NCBI GenBank assembly: GCA_022711355.1
Contig: JAKLFE010000009.1
Coordinates: 1 to 64,000, forward strand
Direction: 5' to 3'
Origin: Spirochaetota bacterium
GTDB taxonomy: Bacteria > Spirochaetota > Spirochaetia > Treponematales > Rectinemataceae
DNA: 64,000 nucleotides
Part shown: in pieces, positions 62,763 through 64,000 of the stretch
Layout: each line of letters opens with the position of its first letter
Position numbering within the stretch: position 1 is the stretch's first letter
Notes under the pieces: model-generated
Seen by the model: only the letters and a program-made list of their open reading frames with translations
What the model was told of the DNA's origin: nothing
The model's database searches: none
Translations under genes and position numbers: made by a program

Positions 62763-63736
62763 GGGAGTTCTCCTTCGGAGGTGAGCTTGACGAAGATCTC
62801 CTCGAGGGAGAGGCGCCGCCTCTCGAGCTCGAGGAGCTTGAGGCCCCGGCCGACGGCCCAGTCGAATACCGCCTCGGCCGAGGCGTCGCCGGCCGCGGGC
62901 TCGGCCCGAGGCTGCATCGCGAGCTCGACGGAGAGGGCCCCGCCCTCGGCCTCGATCGAGCCGACCGACCGAAGGCCCGGGAGGGAAGCGAGGAGGGAGC
63001 CGAGCCTCGCGGCGTCGAGGGCCGGCCCCGAGGCGGCCTTGGCGCGGATCCGTATCCGCTCCTCGCCCTTGAGGGCCTCGCCGATCTCGCCGGGGGCGCC
63101 CGAGGCCGCGATCCGGCCCTCGTTGAGGATGACGACGCTCCCGCAGACCGCCTCGACCTCCTGGAGGATGTGGGTGGAGAGGATGACCGTCTTCTCCTTG
63201 CCCAGATCGCGGATGAGGCTCCGGATCTCGATGATCTGGTTCGGGTCGAGGCCCGTGGTGGGCTCGTCGAGGATGAGGATGGGCGGGTCGTGGAGGATGG
63301 CCTGGGCCAGGCCGAGGCGCTGGCGGTAGCCCTTGGAGAGCTGCTCCACCGGCCGCGAGTAGACGGGTTTAAGGCCGCAGGCCTCGACCGCCCTTTCCTT
63401 GGCCGACTTCCGCGCCGGGCCCTCGAGGCCGCGGGCCTCCGCGGCGAAGTCCAGGTACTCGGAGGGGGTCATGTCCTGGTACAGGGGCACCATCTCCGGG
63501 AGGTAGCCCACGCGGCTCTTCACCGCGACCGGGTCCTCGGTGACGTCCACCCCGTCCACCAGGGCCGTCCCCGAGCTCGGGAAGTGGTAGCCCGTGAGGA
63601 CCTTCATGATCGTCGTCTTGCCCGCCCCGTTCGGGCCGAGGAGGCCCAGGACGGTGCCGGTCTCCACCGAGAAGCTGACGCCCTTCACGGCCTCGACCCC
63701 GTCGTAGCTCTTGCGGAGCTCCCTCGCTTCTATCAC
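62759..63736 (-). CDS. ABC transporter ATP-binding protein (GldA-like)
   Basis: This 325-residue ATPase has Walker A GPNGAGKTT, signature LSKGYRQRLGLAQAIL, Walker B ILILDEPTTGLDPNQI and the His loop STHILQEVEAVC. A C-terminal part of about 100 residues follows the core, as in GldA and other ABC-2 ATPases. The start is a GTG preceded by AAGGAGGG. It is the first gene of the four-gene operon. Confidence 0.93.
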   Translation of the reverse strand: MIEARELRKSYDGVEAVKGVSFSVETGTVLGLLGPNGAGKTTIMKVLTGYHFPSSGTALVDGVDVTEDPVAVKSRVGYLPEMVPLYQDMTPSEYLDFAAEARGLEGPARKSAKERAVEACGLKPVYSRPVEQLSKGYRQRLGLAQAILHDPPILILDEPTTGLDPNQIIEIRSLIRDLGKEKTVILSTHILQEVEAVCGSVVILNEGRIAASGAPGEIGEALKGEERIRIRAKAASGPALDAARLGSLLASLPGLRSVGSIEAEGGALSVELAMQPRAEPAAGDASAEAVFDWAVGRGLKLLELERRRLSLEEIFVKLTSEGELP

Positions 63737-63786
63737 GGACCCTCCTTGACCGGGGCGCGCCCGGGGCGGCCCTCGGATGGATCGCT

Positions 63787-63821
63787 AACAAACAACGCCC
63801 CCGCCCGATAGTTACGGGGGC
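63787..63821 (-). terminator. Rho-independent terminator of the rnz gene
   Basis: On the minus strand a 7-bp stem GCCCCCG/CGGGGGC (63797-63803 with 63815-63821, 11-base loop) is followed by a T-rich tail, GTTGTTTGTT. It lies 26 bases after the rnz stop and before the GldA-like gene. A second small stem, GCCCGG/CCGGGC, lies between it and the stop. Confidence 0.7.
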
Positions 63822-63846
63822 CGCCCGGTGACTGCGGTGGCCGGGC

Positions 63847-64000
63847 CTAGTCGACGTATTCTATGGGGAAGTGCATGCGGTCCTTCGAGAGGACGGCCTC
63901 GGGGAAGACGGCCCTCGCCTCGTCGGCGAGGATCTTGAGGTCGCGGTCGGCGTAGCGGGGGCTGTAGTGGATCAGGGCCAGCTTGCGGACCCCGCCCGCG
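63847..64000 (-). CDS. rnz: Ribonuclease Z, C-terminal end
   Basis: Only the last 50 residues are in the window. They read KLALIHYSPRYADRDLKIL, then DEARAVFPEAVLSKD and a terminal IEYVD. This is the conserved C-terminal block of RNase Z, with the metal-binding His followed by SPRY and then EA-x-x-x-FP. RNase Z cuts the 3' trailer from tRNA precursors. The upstream part, with the HxHxDH motif, lies beyond the window. Confidence 0.85.
   Translation of the reverse strand, partial: AGGVRKLALIHYSPRYADRDLKILADEARAVFPEAVLSKDRMHFPIEYVD

Overview
The window is high-GC, gene-dense DNA with about 55 protein-coding genes in short, tightly packed, often overlapping operons. Several traits suggest a spirochaete (Treponema/Spirochaeta-like): two adjacent DUF115/Maf-type flagellin-modification proteins behind an acidic repeat protein, a TP0733-like small outer-membrane barrel, many signal-peptide and lipobox proteins, a 7TM chemoreceptor and a GldA/F/G-type ABC cluster. 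This assignment is inferred from gene content alone. I found no rRNA, tRNA, CRISPR array or intact insertion sequence.

Layout: 1-2325 holds the end of a class A penicillin-binding protein, an exported protein and a divergent FtsB/DivIC-like gene. 2494-8751 is an operon of an acidic scaffold-like protein, an unknown protein and two DUF115 proteins. 8756-18534 holds an HExxH lipoprotein, a REC-GGDEF regulator, an outer-membrane barrel plus lipoprotein pair, RarA fused to a methyltransferase-like domain, and a HAD protein. 18614-27197 holds folC, a DUF445 membrane protein, an SH3 lipoprotein, a barrel plus caspase-lipoprotein pair with an AT-rich patch, a PC4/YdbC protein, a TM2 protein, asnS and a D,D-carboxypeptidase.

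27194-33526 is a sugar operon: ROK repressor, SIS isomerase, RbsA/C/B-type transporter, ROK kinase. Its promoter overlaps a 25-bp palindrome. 33684-40886 is an operon annotated by similarity as Fe3+ uptake (binding protein, ATPase, permease), followed by a chemoreceptor and a variant MutY. The binding protein lacks the FbpA tyrosine pair, and its promoter carries four tandem 11-bp repeats, so the substrate is more likely an organophosphate or phosphonate. 41048-44000 is an IscR-like, NifS, NifU and hexapeptide-protein operon with a palindrome over its promoter. 45046-53829 holds an AEC transporter, a heterodimeric ABC exporter, a ZIP transporter, an unknown protein, murD and a barrel. 53927-57863 is a MEMO, GxGYxYP and GPH-symporter operon. 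57944-63736 holds a degenerate GGDEF membrane protein and the Gld-type ABC cluster. The window ends inside RNase Z.

Two patterns cut across the window. Several genes have a -10 box only 5-10 bases before the start codon and no Shine-Dalgarno sequence, which suggests leaderless mRNAs. Two purine-rich inverted-repeat elements sit at about 39.8 kb and 44.2 kb. The best candidates for something new are the caspase lipoprotein locus, the tandem-repeat-controlled transporter and taxis operon, the leaderless class, and the MEMO/GxGYxYP/symporter operon.
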